Source: Ginsengibacter hankyongi (GTDB lineage Bacteria > Bacteroidota > Bacteroidia > Chitinophagales > Chitinophagaceae). From it: a stretch of DNA of 64,000 bases. Below the pieces are notes generated by a model. The model was not told the origin of the DNA and searched no databases. It was given only the letters and a program-made list of their open reading frames with translations. Below, in pieces: positions 44,358-54,360 of the stretch (positions are counted from its first letter, which is position 1; each line of letters begins with the position of its first letter). Location: contig NZ_VYQF01000006.1 of NCBI RefSeq assembly GCF_008710285.1, positions 164,900-228,899 of the forward strand, in the 5' to 3' direction. Made by a program: the position numbers and the translations under genes.

Positions 44358-46466
44358 CTACCGGGGAACAATAGAAACCGCAGCCCCGCCTCCCGGAGCA
44401 AGTTTAAGCAATAAATGAGTGGTGCTATTCACAACCATTTTCTTTATCGTATACGCTTCCGGATTGGTTTTCCAATCGGCATCGGCAGCATCGGCATAGT
44501 TAGTTGCCGTGTATTGTCTATTTTTATCGAGAAAAGAAAGGTCGGCTGTTAGCTGCCTTGCGTTTTCATCAGTAATAGCTCCTAAAAACCAGTTATTACT
44601 TTCTTTTCCTTTTCTTGCAATTGCAATGTAATCTCCGGGTTCAGCAGCAAGAATTTTTGTATCATCCCAATCGACCGGCACATCTTTTATAAATTGAAAA
44701 GCATCCATGTGTGCTTCATAATTTTCAGGAAGATCGGCAGCCATTTGAAGCGGGCTGTACAACGTTACATATAATGCAAGTTGCTTGGCAAGCGTTGTAT
44801 GAACCCGCCTTGTTTTATCTGCTGTATAATTTCTTAATTTAAAAATTCCCGGCGTATAATCCATTGGTCCGCCCATTAATCTTGTAAATGGCAAAATGGT
44901 TTCATGTTCCGGTGCATTGCCATCGCTGAAAGCATTGTACTCGTTGCCTCTGGCTGCTTCGCAAGCCAGGAAGTTGGGCCATGTTCTTTGCAAACCCGTT
45001 GGCCGTACTGGTTCATGTATATCAATCATTACATGATAAGAAGCCGCTTTTTCAATAGAACGCAAGTAATGATTAACCATCCATTGTCCGTCATGATGTT
45101 CGCCACGCGGAATTATTTTTCCTACGTAACCTGTTTTAACGGCCTTGTGTCCAAATTGATTCATGAAACGAAAAGCAGTATCCATCTGCCTTTCATAATT
45201 AGTTGCAAAGGCCGATGTTTCATTATGCATGATCATTTCAACACCTTTTGCTTTCGCATAATTTGAAATTTCTTTTACATCGAAATCGGGATATGGAGTT
45301 ACAAAGTCAAATACATTTTCTTTCCAATTACCAAACCAATCCTCCCACCCGGTGTTCCAGCCTTCAACCAATAATCCTTTAATTCCATTTTTAGATGCAA
45401 AGTCAATGTATCTCTTCACATTGGCGGTATTAGCGCTATGCCTGCCGTTAGGAATAGGTTTTCCGTGTGCATCGGCGCTATCGGGATAATCGGAATAACT
45501 CCAGGTTCCTTTACCGGTTTGCATTTCCCACCATACACCTACAAATTTCATAGGCTTAATCCATGAAGTATTTTTTATTGCGGAAGGATCGTTGAGATTA
45601 AGAATCATCTTTGAAGCAAGAATATCTTCTGCTTTATTACTTACGATTATAGTTCGCCATGGAGTATGAAAGGATGCATGTAAGTAAGCTTTGTTGCCTA
45701 GCGCATCAGGCACCAGCCTGGCCGATAACTGATAGGTGCTGTCATTCACATGCAATTGCATTGCAGAGTAATTTACGAGCGCAGCTTCGTGTATATTGAT
45801 ATACAACCCATCATCTGTCTTCAACATCAAAGGGGTTTGCACAGCATAACGGTCAGGGGCCACTCGAACTGCAATTGCAGTGCTCTTTTCAACCAGCTCT
45901 TCATTATCTATTTCACTTAATTTGGAAGTCGCGTATGGATATTCGTTAGTCTCATAATCACCTGGTATCCAGAATGCTTTGTGATCACCTGTTAAATTAA
46001 ATTGTGTCAATTCATCCGTAACAATAAAATATTTTACTGCCGGTTGTTTAGGAAATTCGTAACGAAATCCGACACCATCTGCAAAAACCCTGAAAACTAT
46101 ATCCAGTAAGCGATTAGTGCCGACCTGTTTTAAATGCACCGTTACCTGCCCGTAATGATTTCTTATTTCATTTACTTCTCCCCAAACAGGTTTCCAGGTC
46201 TCATCAATTGATTTTTTTTCTGAACCTAATATTTCAAAATTACTGTAGAAATTGTCATTATTAGCAAGTATAAAACCAAGCGTCGATTGTTGAATGATTG
46301 GCTTTTGATCATAAGAAACTGAATAAACCGGGACGCCGCCTTTATTCAATGTAAAAACCATTTTTAGTTTTTGCAACTCTGCTGTAATGTTCTGTCCTGA
46401 AACTCCGGTAAATAAGAAAACAGAGAACAAAACAGTGATAGCTTTCTTCGAAAACATGATATTCAT
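44358..46466 (-). CDS. Glycoside hydrolase family 97
   Basis: A 702-aa exported enzyme (signal peptide ending GVSGQ). It has an N-terminal beta-super-sandwich (to about 300), a TIM barrel (about 300-590; KFVGVWWEMQTGKGTWSY, LLVEGWNTGWEDWFGNW, GYVGKIIPRGEHHDGQ) and a small C-terminal beta domain. GH97 members are calcium-dependent alpha-glucosidases or alpha-galactosidases of the SusB type. Length is normal. No SusC/SusD pair is adjacent, so it is an isolated enzyme, probably periplasmic. A second ATG three codons in (MFSKKA) is an equally likely start. Confidence 0.93.
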   Translation of the reverse strand: MNIMFSKKAITVLFSVFLFTGVSGQNITAELQKLKMVFTLNKGGVPVYSVSYDQKPIIQQSTLGFILANNDNFYSNFEILGSEKKSIDETWKPVWGEVNEIRNHYGQVTVHLKQVGTNRLLDIVFRVFADGVGFRYEFPKQPAVKYFIVTDELTQFNLTGDHKAFWIPGDYETNEYPYATSKLSEIDNEELVEKSTAIAVRVAPDRYAVQTPLMLKTDDGLYINIHEAALVNYSAMQLHVNDSTYQLSARLVPDALGNKAYLHASFHTPWRTIIVSNKAEDILASKMILNLNDPSAIKNTSWIKPMKFVGVWWEMQTGKGTWSYSDYPDSADAHGKPIPNGRHSANTANVKRYIDFASKNGIKGLLVEGWNTGWEDWFGNWKENVFDFVTPYPDFDVKEISNYAKAKGVEMIMHNETSAFATNYERQMDTAFRFMNQFGHKAVKTGYVGKIIPRGEHHDGQWMVNHYLRSIEKAASYHVMIDIHEPVRPTGLQRTWPNFLACEAARGNEYNAFSDGNAPEHETILPFTRLMGGPMDYTPGIFKLRNYTADKTRRVHTTLAKQLALYVTLYSPLQMAADLPENYEAHMDAFQFIKDVPVDWDDTKILAAEPGDYIAIARKGKESNNWFLGAITDENARQLTADLSFLDKNRQYTATNYADAADADWKTNPEAYTIKKMVVNSTTHLLLKLAPGGGAAVSIVPR

Positions 46467-46558
46467 AGTTTACTTATTAGGAAAACAGAAAAGATGGAAA
46501 GTAAGTTAACCAAAAATGAAATTATTATTATCATTTAACCTTTGAAACCTGAGACTCT

Positions 46559-46942
46559 TTATTGGACTTCAAACCATACCTTTTTATCATCGTTCCAGTT
46601 GCCGTTATAGTTTATGGTGAGTTCTTCGCCTTTATTGATGGGCCTTACTGTTTTAATCTGAATCGATTCTTCATCAAAGTCCATAAAATATTCACAATTA
46701 CTTTCATAACTATGATTGTACATTGAAACCAACCCCAATGCCATACAACATTTATCTTTATCTTTTCCCCATTCAAAAATATAATCATGAAGCAACGTTC
46801 TATCAAGAAGAACCCTGTCTTCGGCGCCCATTACTATCACGGGTGATTTCTCTATGACAATATTCGCTTCAATTTTCTCTTTGGTAAAAACACCTCTCCC
46901 TTTTTCATTTATTTCTTTTAAATATAAATATTGTTTTAGCAT
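46559..46942 (-). CDS. SET domain-containing protein
   Basis: A 127-aa protein consisting of a minimal SET domain. It contains GRGVF (15-19), the substrate/cofactor motif MYNHSYESNCEY (74-85; NHS 76-78) and GEELTINYNG (105-114). SET proteins methylate lysine with S-adenosylmethionine, but the pre- and post-SET regions are absent, as in other short bacterial members; the target is unknown. It is divergent from mgtE. Confidence 0.9.
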   Translation of the reverse strand: MLKQYLYLKEINEKGRGVFTKEKIEANIVIEKSPVIVMGAEDRVLLDRTLLHDYIFEWGKDKDKCCMALGLVSMYNHSYESNCEYFMDFDEESIQIKTVRPINKGEELTINYNGNWNDDKKVWFEVQ

Positions 46943-47006
46943 TTATTAAGAAGATAACTATTGTAAAATAAATTAATTTGCGACATAATCGGTACACCAA
47001 ATTCAA

Positions 47007-48407
47007 ATGGCAGAAGAAGAAGTAACCATACATGATCAATATGAAGAAATTCTTCAGAGCGGAAATGATGCTGCTATAAGCGATTTTCTGAACCAGCAGA
47101 ATATAAGTGACCTTGCTGAAATAATTGAGCAGAACGAAGAAAGAGAACTGGGAATTTTCCAACATCTTTCTATACACCGTGCGGCAAGCCTATTCAAGAT
47201 ACTGGAACATTCCAACCAAAAAAGAGTTATTAAAGATCTACCCCCGGTAAAAAGTGCTGAATTGCTTAATGCCATGCAGCCGGATGACCGTACAGATTTT
47301 CTTGAAGATTTACCCAATGAAGTAGTGAGAGAGTTGGTAAAAACGCTAACGCCAGAAGAAAGAAAGATTACTCTTTCATTACTTGGCTATCCCGAAAACA
47401 GCGTAGGAAGATTGATGACACCCGATTATGTTTATGTGCATGAATATAACACCGTGGCTGAAGTAATTGACATCATCAGGCATGTAGGTAAGGATACTGA
47501 AACGATCGATGTAATTTATGTAATTAATGATCATGGAGAATTACTTGATGATATAAGAATAAGAGAATTTATTTTGGCTCATCCCGATAAGAAAGTGAGC
47601 GAAATGATGGACGGACGGTTTATTGAGCTGAATGTAAACGACGACCAGGAAAAGGCCAATGAAGTTTTTAAAATGAATAATCGGGTAGCCCTCCCCGTTG
47701 TAGATGACTATAATGTATTGTTAGGTATTGTAACTATCGATGATGTTCTCTGGGTGGCTAATGAAGAATTTAGCGAAGACATTCAAAAAATAGGTGGTGC
47801 CGAAGCACTTGATCAGCCATATTTGGAAACGCCTTTCTTTGGCCTTATTAAAAAAAGAGTAGGTTGGCTCATCATACTTTTTTTAAGCGAAATGCTTACA
47901 GCTACGGCTATGGCATACTACAATGATGAACTCGCAAAAGTAATAGTGCTTACCAACTTTATTCCACTTATTATGAGCAGTGGGGGCAACAGCGGTTCAC
48001 AGGCGTCTTCATTAATTATACAGGCAATGGCACTTGGCGAGGTAACGCTGGCCGATTGGTGGCGTGTTATGCGCCGTGAAATTTTATCTGGATTCGTACT
48101 TGGCGCTATATTAGGTTGTATCGGCTTTATGAGAATTTCATTATGGAGCATGCTGATGCACCATGGAATTATGACGGATATTTATGGCCTTCATTGGTTT
48201 TTAATTGCACTTTCAGTAAGTTTTTCATTAGTGGGCGTTGTTCTTTGGGGATCATTTGCAGGAAGTATGCTTCCTATACTTTTAAAAAAATTAGGTGCCG
48301 ATCCGGCCTCATCTTCAGCACCCTTTGTTGCTACGCTGGTAGATGTAACGGGATTAATTATATTTTTTAATGTAGCATTATTCTTTCTAAAAGGAAATGG
48401 ATTATAA
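47007..48407 (+). CDS. mgtE: Magnesium transporter MgtE
   Basis: A 466-aa magnesium channel. It has an N-terminal MgtE N domain (about 20-130), two CBS domains (about 130-255; RLMTPDYVYVHEYNTVAEVI, LPVVDDYNVLLGIVTIDDVL) that gate it by cytosolic Mg2+, and five membrane helices (about 285-466) with the pore signature MSSGGNSGSQASSLIIQAMALGE. All family parts are present. The glmS gene follows after 54 bases and may be co-transcribed. Confidence 0.96.
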   Translation: MAEEEVTIHDQYEEILQSGNDAAISDFLNQQNISDLAEIIEQNEERELGIFQHLSIHRAASLFKILEHSNQKRVIKDLPPVKSAELLNAMQPDDRTDFLEDLPNEVVRELVKTLTPEERKITLSLLGYPENSVGRLMTPDYVYVHEYNTVAEVIDIIRHVGKDTETIDVIYVINDHGELLDDIRIREFILAHPDKKVSEMMDGRFIELNVNDDQEKANEVFKMNNRVALPVVDDYNVLLGIVTIDDVLWVANEEFSEDIQKIGGAEALDQPYLETPFFGLIKKRVGWLIILFLSEMLTATAMAYYNDELAKVIVLTNFIPLIMSSGGNSGSQASSLIIQAMALGEVTLADWWRVMRREILSGFVLGAILGCIGFMRISLWSMLMHHGIMTDIYGLHWFLIALSVSFSLVGVVLWGSFAGSMLPILLKKLGADPASSSAPFVATLVDVTGLIIFFNVALFFLKGNGL

Positions 48408-48461
48408 CTATTATGGTTAAACGCCTTTCATATAAAATATCATTTAATAAAAACTTAATTT

Positions 48462-50300
48462 ATGTGTGGAATTGTTGGCTACATTGGGCCTAGAGAAGCT
48501 TACCCGATTATTATTACCGGCCTCAAAAGGCAGGAGTACCGTGGGTATGACAGTACCGGAGTTGCGTTAATAAATGATGAAGGGCTTTTAATCTATAAGC
48601 AAAAAGGTAAAGTTGCTGAGTTGGAAGAAACATTAATTGGTAAGAGCCTGCACGCAAACATTGGAATAGGGCATACACGCTGGGCTACACATGGAGAGCC
48701 TAGTGATGTAAATGCACATCCCCATAAGAGCGCCGGGGGTAAATTGGCCATGATTCATAATGGTATTATTGAAAATTATGCCCAGCTTAAAAAAGAATTG
48801 ATAAATAAAGGATATACTTTTAGAAGTGAAACAGATACCGAAGTACTGCTAAACTTCATCGAGGAAATTCAAAAAAATTCAAAATGTGATTTAGAGGAAG
48901 CAGTAAGAATTGCGTTGAAAAGAGTTTCCGGTGCGTATGTTATCCTGTTACTCGATCAGGATAATCCAGATACAATTATTGCAGCCCGAAAAGGCAGTCC
49001 TCTTGTTATAGGAATTGGTAAAGGTGAGCATTTTCTTGGCTCAGACGCCACTCCAATGCTTGAATACACAAAAGAAGTGGTTTATGTAAATGATTATGAA
49101 ATTGCCGTTATAAAAGCAGATCAGCTTATTCTTAAAAATCTTGGAAATGAAAAACAAACGCCTTACATATCCAAACTGGATATAGAATTGGCCGCCATTG
49201 AAAAAGGTGGTTACGATCATTTCATGTTAAAAGAAATTCATGAACAGCCTTCAACTATTTATGATTGCTTACGTGGCAGGTTAGACGCAGAGAAAGGCAC
49301 TATAACTATGAAAGGCATTCAGGATAATATCCAGGCCCTTATAACAGCGCCACGTTATATTATTATTGCCTGCGGCACAAGCTGGCATGCCGCGCTTGTT
49401 GCAGAATATGTAATTGAAGAACTATGCCGCATCCCTGTTGAAGTGGAGTATGCTTCTGAATTTAGATACCGGAATCCGATTATTAATAAAGGCGATGTTA
49501 TTATTGCAATTTCGCAAAGCGGCGAAACAGCAGATACGTTAGTTGCTATTGAAAAAGCAAAAGAGCAGGGCGCATTTATTTTTGGAATTGTGAATGTGGT
49601 AGGTTCTTCCATCTCACGGGCTTCTCACGCCGGCGCCTACACGCATGCGGGTCCGGAAATCGGAGTTGCATCAACAAAAGCATTCACAGCACAGTTAGCT
49701 GTTTTATTAATGATAGCTTTGAAAATTGCAAAAGAGAAGGGCACGATTGATAATACAAAATATTCCAGGTTACTTGTAGAAATGCATGAACTTCCCGAAA
49801 AGGTTGAAGCCATACTAAAAAATGCATCACAATTAAAATTAATCGCAGAAAAATATAAGCATTCTGTAAATGCGTTATACCTGGGAAGAGGATATAATTT
49901 TCCGATTGCGCTGGAAGGTGCATTAAAGCTTAAAGAAATTTCCTACATACATGCCGAAGGTTATCCTGCAGCTGAAATGAAACATGGGCCTATTGCGCTG
50001 GTTGATGATCAACTTCCGGTAATTTTTGTTGCAACAAAAGACGAATACCATGCAAAAATTGTAAGCAACATCCAGGAAATAAAAGCACGTAAAGGAAAAG
50101 TAATTGCCATCATAACTGAAGGCGATGAAATAATTCCGTCAATGGCTGATGATATTTTTATGGTTCCTCCTGCTGATGAAATTGTTGCACCGGTATTAAG
50201 CGTTATTCCATTGCAATTACTCTCGTACTATGTCGGCGTTGCAAAAGGTTGTGATGTAGATAAACCTAGGAACCTTGCGAAGTCAGTAACGGTTGAATAG
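48462..50300 (+). CDS. glmS: Glutamine-fructose-6-phosphate aminotransferase (isomerizing)
   Basis: A 612-aa enzyme that makes glucosamine-6-phosphate for cell-wall and lipopolysaccharide precursors. The N-terminal class II glutaminase domain begins MCGIVGYIG with Cys2 as nucleophile. Two SIS domains follow (about 290-430 and 460-595; ISQSGETADTLVA; AEGYPAAEMKHGPIAL), and it ends in the conserved KPRNLAKSVTVE. No riboswitch-like element is visible in the short upstream gap. Confidence 0.97.
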   Translation: MCGIVGYIGPREAYPIIITGLKRQEYRGYDSTGVALINDEGLLIYKQKGKVAELEETLIGKSLHANIGIGHTRWATHGEPSDVNAHPHKSAGGKLAMIHNGIIENYAQLKKELINKGYTFRSETDTEVLLNFIEEIQKNSKCDLEEAVRIALKRVSGAYVILLLDQDNPDTIIAARKGSPLVIGIGKGEHFLGSDATPMLEYTKEVVYVNDYEIAVIKADQLILKNLGNEKQTPYISKLDIELAAIEKGGYDHFMLKEIHEQPSTIYDCLRGRLDAEKGTITMKGIQDNIQALITAPRYIIIACGTSWHAALVAEYVIEELCRIPVEVEYASEFRYRNPIINKGDVIIAISQSGETADTLVAIEKAKEQGAFIFGIVNVVGSSISRASHAGAYTHAGPEIGVASTKAFTAQLAVLLMIALKIAKEKGTIDNTKYSRLLVEMHELPEKVEAILKNASQLKLIAEKYKHSVNALYLGRGYNFPIALEGALKLKEISYIHAEGYPAAEMKHGPIALVDDQLPVIFVATKDEYHAKIVSNIQEIKARKGKVIAIITEGDEIIPSMADDIFMVPPADEIVAPVLSVIPLQLLSYYVGVAKGCDVDKPRNLAKSVTVE

Positions 50301-50449
50301 TTACCCATAGCGGCTAAAGGCGAATTCATAATCGCAATGCATTAATTTGAAAGACGTTGAATCTTGCTTATAAAGAGTTAAAAAAAAATTACTTTACATT
50401 GCGGGTTTATTGAATAATATAATTAAAAGACCTTTATGGTTCTGAGGCT

Positions 50450-52564
50450 ATGAATATAATTACTAAACATCCGGTTAACAACTTAGGTTATAATTTTATC
50501 GATCAAAAATATTTGCCTAAAGGGGAAGACGAATATTATCTCCGGAATAAACAGAATAAGAACAGCGGCAACTACCGCAGCCTTACCACGAGGGAAAAAG
50601 AAATTCTTATACGAAGTGATAACAGTTCCGACGACTGGGGTAAAATTCTTGTATCAGATGCATTTGATCCGGTACTTGTAAAAAATTGTAAATTTTTCGG
50701 ATTGGTACGAATCGGAAAATTAGAACCTTACTATCTCGAGTTTCACAATCTTCGCATGCCGGTGGGTATTTATAACAGTACAATTATCAGTTGCGATTTC
50801 GGGGACAATGTTTGCATTGATAATGCCCATTATTTAAGCCATTATATTATTGGCAACGAAGTGATGATTGCAAACGTAAATGAACTTGCTGCAACAGATT
50901 ATTCAAAATTTGGAAATGGAATTTTAAAAGAAGGCGAAACAGAATTAACAAGAGTATGGATGGAAGTTCGCAGTGAAACCGGTGGCAGGCGTGTAATTCC
51001 ATTTGAAAGTATGTTACCCGGGGACGCTTATTTATGGAGCAGCAACCGCAACGACAAAGAATTAATGGAAAGATTTATTGAACTCACTCAAAAAGAGTTT
51101 GATAAGAAACGTGGTTATTATGGAACAATCGGCGATCGTTGCGTTTTAAAAGATTGTAACATTATTAAAGATGTATGTATCGGTTCAGATGCATATTTGA
51201 AAGGCGCTAACAAATTAAAAAATCTTACAATCAACAGTGATGAAGAACGTACCTCACAAATTGGTGAAGGTTGTGAAATAGTAAATGGAATTATCGGTTA
51301 TGGTTGTAAAATTTTTTATGGGGTTAAAGCGGTAAGATTCGTAATGGCTTCTCATTCACAACTCAAATACGGAGCCAGGCTTATTAATTCTTATCTTGGA
51401 AACAACTCAACTATTTCCTGTTGCGAAGTATTGAATTCACTTATTTTTCCTGCGCATGAACAACATCATAATAATTCTTTTTTATGTGCATCATTAATAA
51501 TGGGGCAGAGCAACATCGCGGCCGGTGCTACCATCGGAAGCAATCATAACAGTCGTGGTGCAGACGGCGAAATTATTGCTGGACGCGGCTTCTGGCCTGG
51601 ATTGTGTGTAAGCCTTAAACATAATTCCAAATTTGCTTCTTTTACAATTTTATCAAAAGCAGACTTTCCTTATGAATTAAATATATCATTACCGTTTTGT
51701 CTTGTAAGTAATGATGTTGCAAATGATAAACTTGTTTTAATGCCGGGTTATTGGTTCATGTACAATATGTATGCATTGGCACGCAATAGCTGGAAGTTTG
51801 CAGACAGGGATCAAAGAACAGAAAGAATTCAACACATAGAACATGATTACCTTGCACCGGATACAATCAATGAGATGTTTGATGCGATAGAAATGTTATT
51901 AAGGTTAAAAGCAGATAAAGATGGAAATTATTTTGCAACAGGTTTCGAAAACAGTGATCGCAAAACTGAAATATTAAAAGTTCCGCAGGTTATCAGTTTA
52001 TTTAAAGAGTTGATAACATTTTATGGAATTACACAAATTACAGATCATATTACCCGCAATAAATTTTCATCGTTTGAAGAATTGAAAAAGAGTATTCAAG
52101 TAAAAATTCAACGGGCAAAATGGATTAACGTGGGTGGGCAATTAATTTGCGCTGCTGATGTTGATAAACTAAAAAATGACATTAAAAGAAATAAAGTTAA
52201 TTCATGGACCCAGGTACATAATTACTACAGGCAAAAAGGCTCTGATTATGAAAAAGATAAATTAATTCACGCTTATACTTCGCTGCTTGAAACTGAAAAT
52301 ATAACGTCGAAACAGTTTACCAAAGATGTTTTTATCGAACTGCTTGAAAGTTCCATTGCCACCAAAACACGGATGGGTAAAGACATTTACACCTCGAGAG
52401 CTAAGGACTATACCAATCCATTCAGGAAAATGGTATATGATAGCAATGATGAAATGAATGCCGTAATTGGCCGGTTGGAAGACAACCAGTTTATACAAGA
52501 TCAATTGGCAGAAACTGACCGGTATAAAAAAATGATAAAGGGAATCATTAAAAAAATGAAATAA
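50450..52564 (+). CDS. DUF4954 family protein with left-handed beta-helix repeats
   Basis: A 704-aa protein. Residues about 85-400 contain repeated hexapeptide-like segments (ISCDFGDNVCIDNAHYLSHYIIG; IGEGCEIVNGIIGYGCKIFYGV; STISCCEVLNSLIFP) that should form a left-handed beta helix like sugar-nucleotide acyl- or pyrophosphorylase-type enzymes. The C-terminal third (about 430-704) is helical. This is the DUF4954 family of Bacteroidota and spirochaetes, with unknown function. It lies 149 bases after glmS, which invites a link to amino-sugar metabolism (inference). Confidence 0.88.
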   Translation: MNIITKHPVNNLGYNFIDQKYLPKGEDEYYLRNKQNKNSGNYRSLTTREKEILIRSDNSSDDWGKILVSDAFDPVLVKNCKFFGLVRIGKLEPYYLEFHNLRMPVGIYNSTIISCDFGDNVCIDNAHYLSHYIIGNEVMIANVNELAATDYSKFGNGILKEGETELTRVWMEVRSETGGRRVIPFESMLPGDAYLWSSNRNDKELMERFIELTQKEFDKKRGYYGTIGDRCVLKDCNIIKDVCIGSDAYLKGANKLKNLTINSDEERTSQIGEGCEIVNGIIGYGCKIFYGVKAVRFVMASHSQLKYGARLINSYLGNNSTISCCEVLNSLIFPAHEQHHNNSFLCASLIMGQSNIAAGATIGSNHNSRGADGEIIAGRGFWPGLCVSLKHNSKFASFTILSKADFPYELNISLPFCLVSNDVANDKLVLMPGYWFMYNMYALARNSWKFADRDQRTERIQHIEHDYLAPDTINEMFDAIEMLLRLKADKDGNYFATGFENSDRKTEILKVPQVISLFKELITFYGITQITDHITRNKFSSFEELKKSIQVKIQRAKWINVGGQLICAADVDKLKNDIKRNKVNSWTQVHNYYRQKGSDYEKDKLIHAYTSLLETENITSKQFTKDVFIELLESSIATKTRMGKDIYTSRAKDYTNPFRKMVYDSNDEMNAVIGRLEDNQFIQDQLAETDRYKKMIKGIIKKMK

Positions 52565-52589
52565 AAAAGATTGCCTACTTGATTGATAA

Positions 52590-53334
52590 CAAAAGTTATT
52601 TTTTCTTACCGCTTCTATTTTTTCCAAAGCTTCAACTGAACTTATATTGAAAGGATATTTTTCCAAAGCTAGTTTGTAATACTTTTTAGCATTGGCTTTG
52701 TCATCGGTATTTAAATAAAATTCTCACATTGAATCATAAGAACTACAGCTATTACGATACATCGCAATTTATTTTTCAAAATATTGTTCTGCTTCGGCAG
52801 TATCTTTTTTAACCTGTAGACTCATATAATCCATGATATTGTATGCCGATGCCTCGTCAGGAAATTTTTTCATAAAATCCCTGGCGGCAGAACATTCTTC
52901 CGGAGTTGCACGTGTATTTACATATAAGGAAGCCAGCATAACTCCATCCGGAAACATAGTATGAAGTTTCGCAATAATATCAGCACGATCTGCCCTGGTA
53001 TTTTTTCATCGGCAAGGCAAGCAAATAATTTTTCACCTTCCGTTTTTCGGGAGGCACTTTCAAGGGTACTTTTAGCGTACATTTTTTCGGTTTCTCCGGT
53101 CGTAAGATCGGTCGATAATGAAAGGCAATAGTAAAATCGGGATTGAGTTTTACCGCAGCCAAAATATCACTATACGCCTGCGCAAACTCTGCATTCATCA
53201 AATGATCTGCTCCACTAGCTGCGAGATTTTTTGCTTCATTGGATTTTGTCGTCCAGCTCATTTTTTGTGAAATCCCAGAAACAGTTGTAAATAACAATAG
53301 CATGCACATGGATGCTCCCAATAAATTTTCTCAT
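52590..53334 (-). pseudogene. Broken TPR-type exported protein
   Basis: The minus strand from ATG 53334 encodes the remains of one exported TPR-like protein, spread over several frames. They are a signal region (LGASMCMLLLFTTVSG), KNLAASGADHLMNAEFAQAYSDILAAVKLNPDFTIA, then TDLTTGETEKMYAKSTLESAS in a second frame, TRADRADIIAKLHTMFPDG...QYFEK in a third, and after TAA and TGA stops EFYLNTDDKANAKKYYKLALEKYPF. I count three frameshifts (near 53322, 53115 and 53005) and two nonsense codons (near 52766 and 52724). The exact 3' end is uncertain. Confidence 0.8.
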
Positions 53335-53424
53335 GTTAATTTTTTTAACCGATGAATAATAAATCACCGGGCACGAACGAAGTGCAAATAATACATTAGC
53401 TAAACTGTGGAGGGAGAGTGCGGT

Positions 53425-53473
53425 ATAAGATAACTGTTTTAATCAGATAAAGAAACTAAAACAGTTATCTTAT
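53425..53473. terminator. Perfect 17-bp hairpin downstream of the DsrE-like gene
   Basis: ATAAGATAACTGTTTTA (53425-53441) and its exact reverse complement (53457-53473) flank a 15-base loop, 85 bases beyond the stop of the minus-strand gene. There is no T run on either side. Confidence 0.55.
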
Positions 53474-53557
53474 TAATTCGTATTTCGGTTGTATAATATT
53501 AAGGACCTTTGCATCTATATTAATCAGAAAAGTATAACGATGTTCCTTTAATTATAA

Positions 53558-54241
53558 TTAGCCAGCAAAGCAATAAGCACAACCGTGTTCGTGAGCTCTG
53601 CCTACTGCCCAAACCCCGGAAGGAACAATTTGTATACCGGGCAATATGCCGGAAACCCAGTCTTTATAAACTTCTTTCGCATCCATGTTCACGTTCTTGG
53701 CGGCAACGGCACTCATTACGGTTAGCGCCATATTGCATGCGCAAAACATTACGCCATCGGATTGCAAATCATTTATCCCTATTTGAACTGGTCCGACTCC
53801 GGGTACCTGGAAGTCATCATGTCCGGGCTGCCAAAACATATTTCTAACTGAAGGAGCTTTTGTTTTTGGATCATCAATTTTAAAGAATTCACCAAATTTA
53901 TATTTCTCCCAAAGGCGACTTTCCATTGCATACGCAATAGCGTCGTGTCTTAAGATTACCACTACGCCAGTATCTTTTCCGCCATTAGTTAATACAAAAA
54001 TTTTTGGCCACGCAAACGGAAGAATCTCGTTGGGTTTGGTAACGTCAAAAGCAATGCGATGTTTCCCTTTAATCTTATTAAACCATGCGTCGGCATCGTC
54101 CCCTGGATCGGAATCTGAAGGGGCAGCAGACAAATTAAATGGAGGTGCAAAAATTGATAGACTTAATGCAGCAGCGCCAGTGGCTAAATTCTTTAAAAAA
54201 TCGCGGCGCTCATTAACGTGATTCGTAATCTCCTGTTTCAT
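53558..54241 (-). CDS. Tat-exported DsrE-like protein
   Basis: A 227-aa protein with a twin-arginine signal (NERRDFLKNLATGAAALSLS). Its mature part (about 60-227) resembles the DsrE/DsrF-like fold, with strand PKIFVLTNGG, VVVILRHDAIAYAM, and the cysteine pair in VMFCACNMAL; it ends GCAYCFAG. Tat export suggests folding or cofactor binding before transport to the periplasm. DsrE proteins shuttle sulfur, but here no sulfur-oxidation genes are nearby and the role is open. Confidence 0.8.
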   Translation of the reverse strand: MKQEITNHVNERRDFLKNLATGAAALSLSIFAPPFNLSAAPSDSDPGDDADAWFNKIKGKHRIAFDVTKPNEILPFAWPKIFVLTNGGKDTGVVVILRHDAIAYAMESRLWEKYKFGEFFKIDDPKTKAPSVRNMFWQPGHDDFQVPGVGPVQIGINDLQSDGVMFCACNMALTVMSAVAAKNVNMDAKEVYKDWVSGILPGIQIVPSGVWAVGRAHEHGCAYCFAG

Positions 54242-54360
54242 GTTTTTATGAAATTTTAAGATGAAGAAATCGCGGTTTCAGAAATGAAAAATTAATATAT
54301 TTTTAATTTAAATTATAATATTTCACCTAAATTTTTTAATGGTAAAATCTAAATGTAAAA

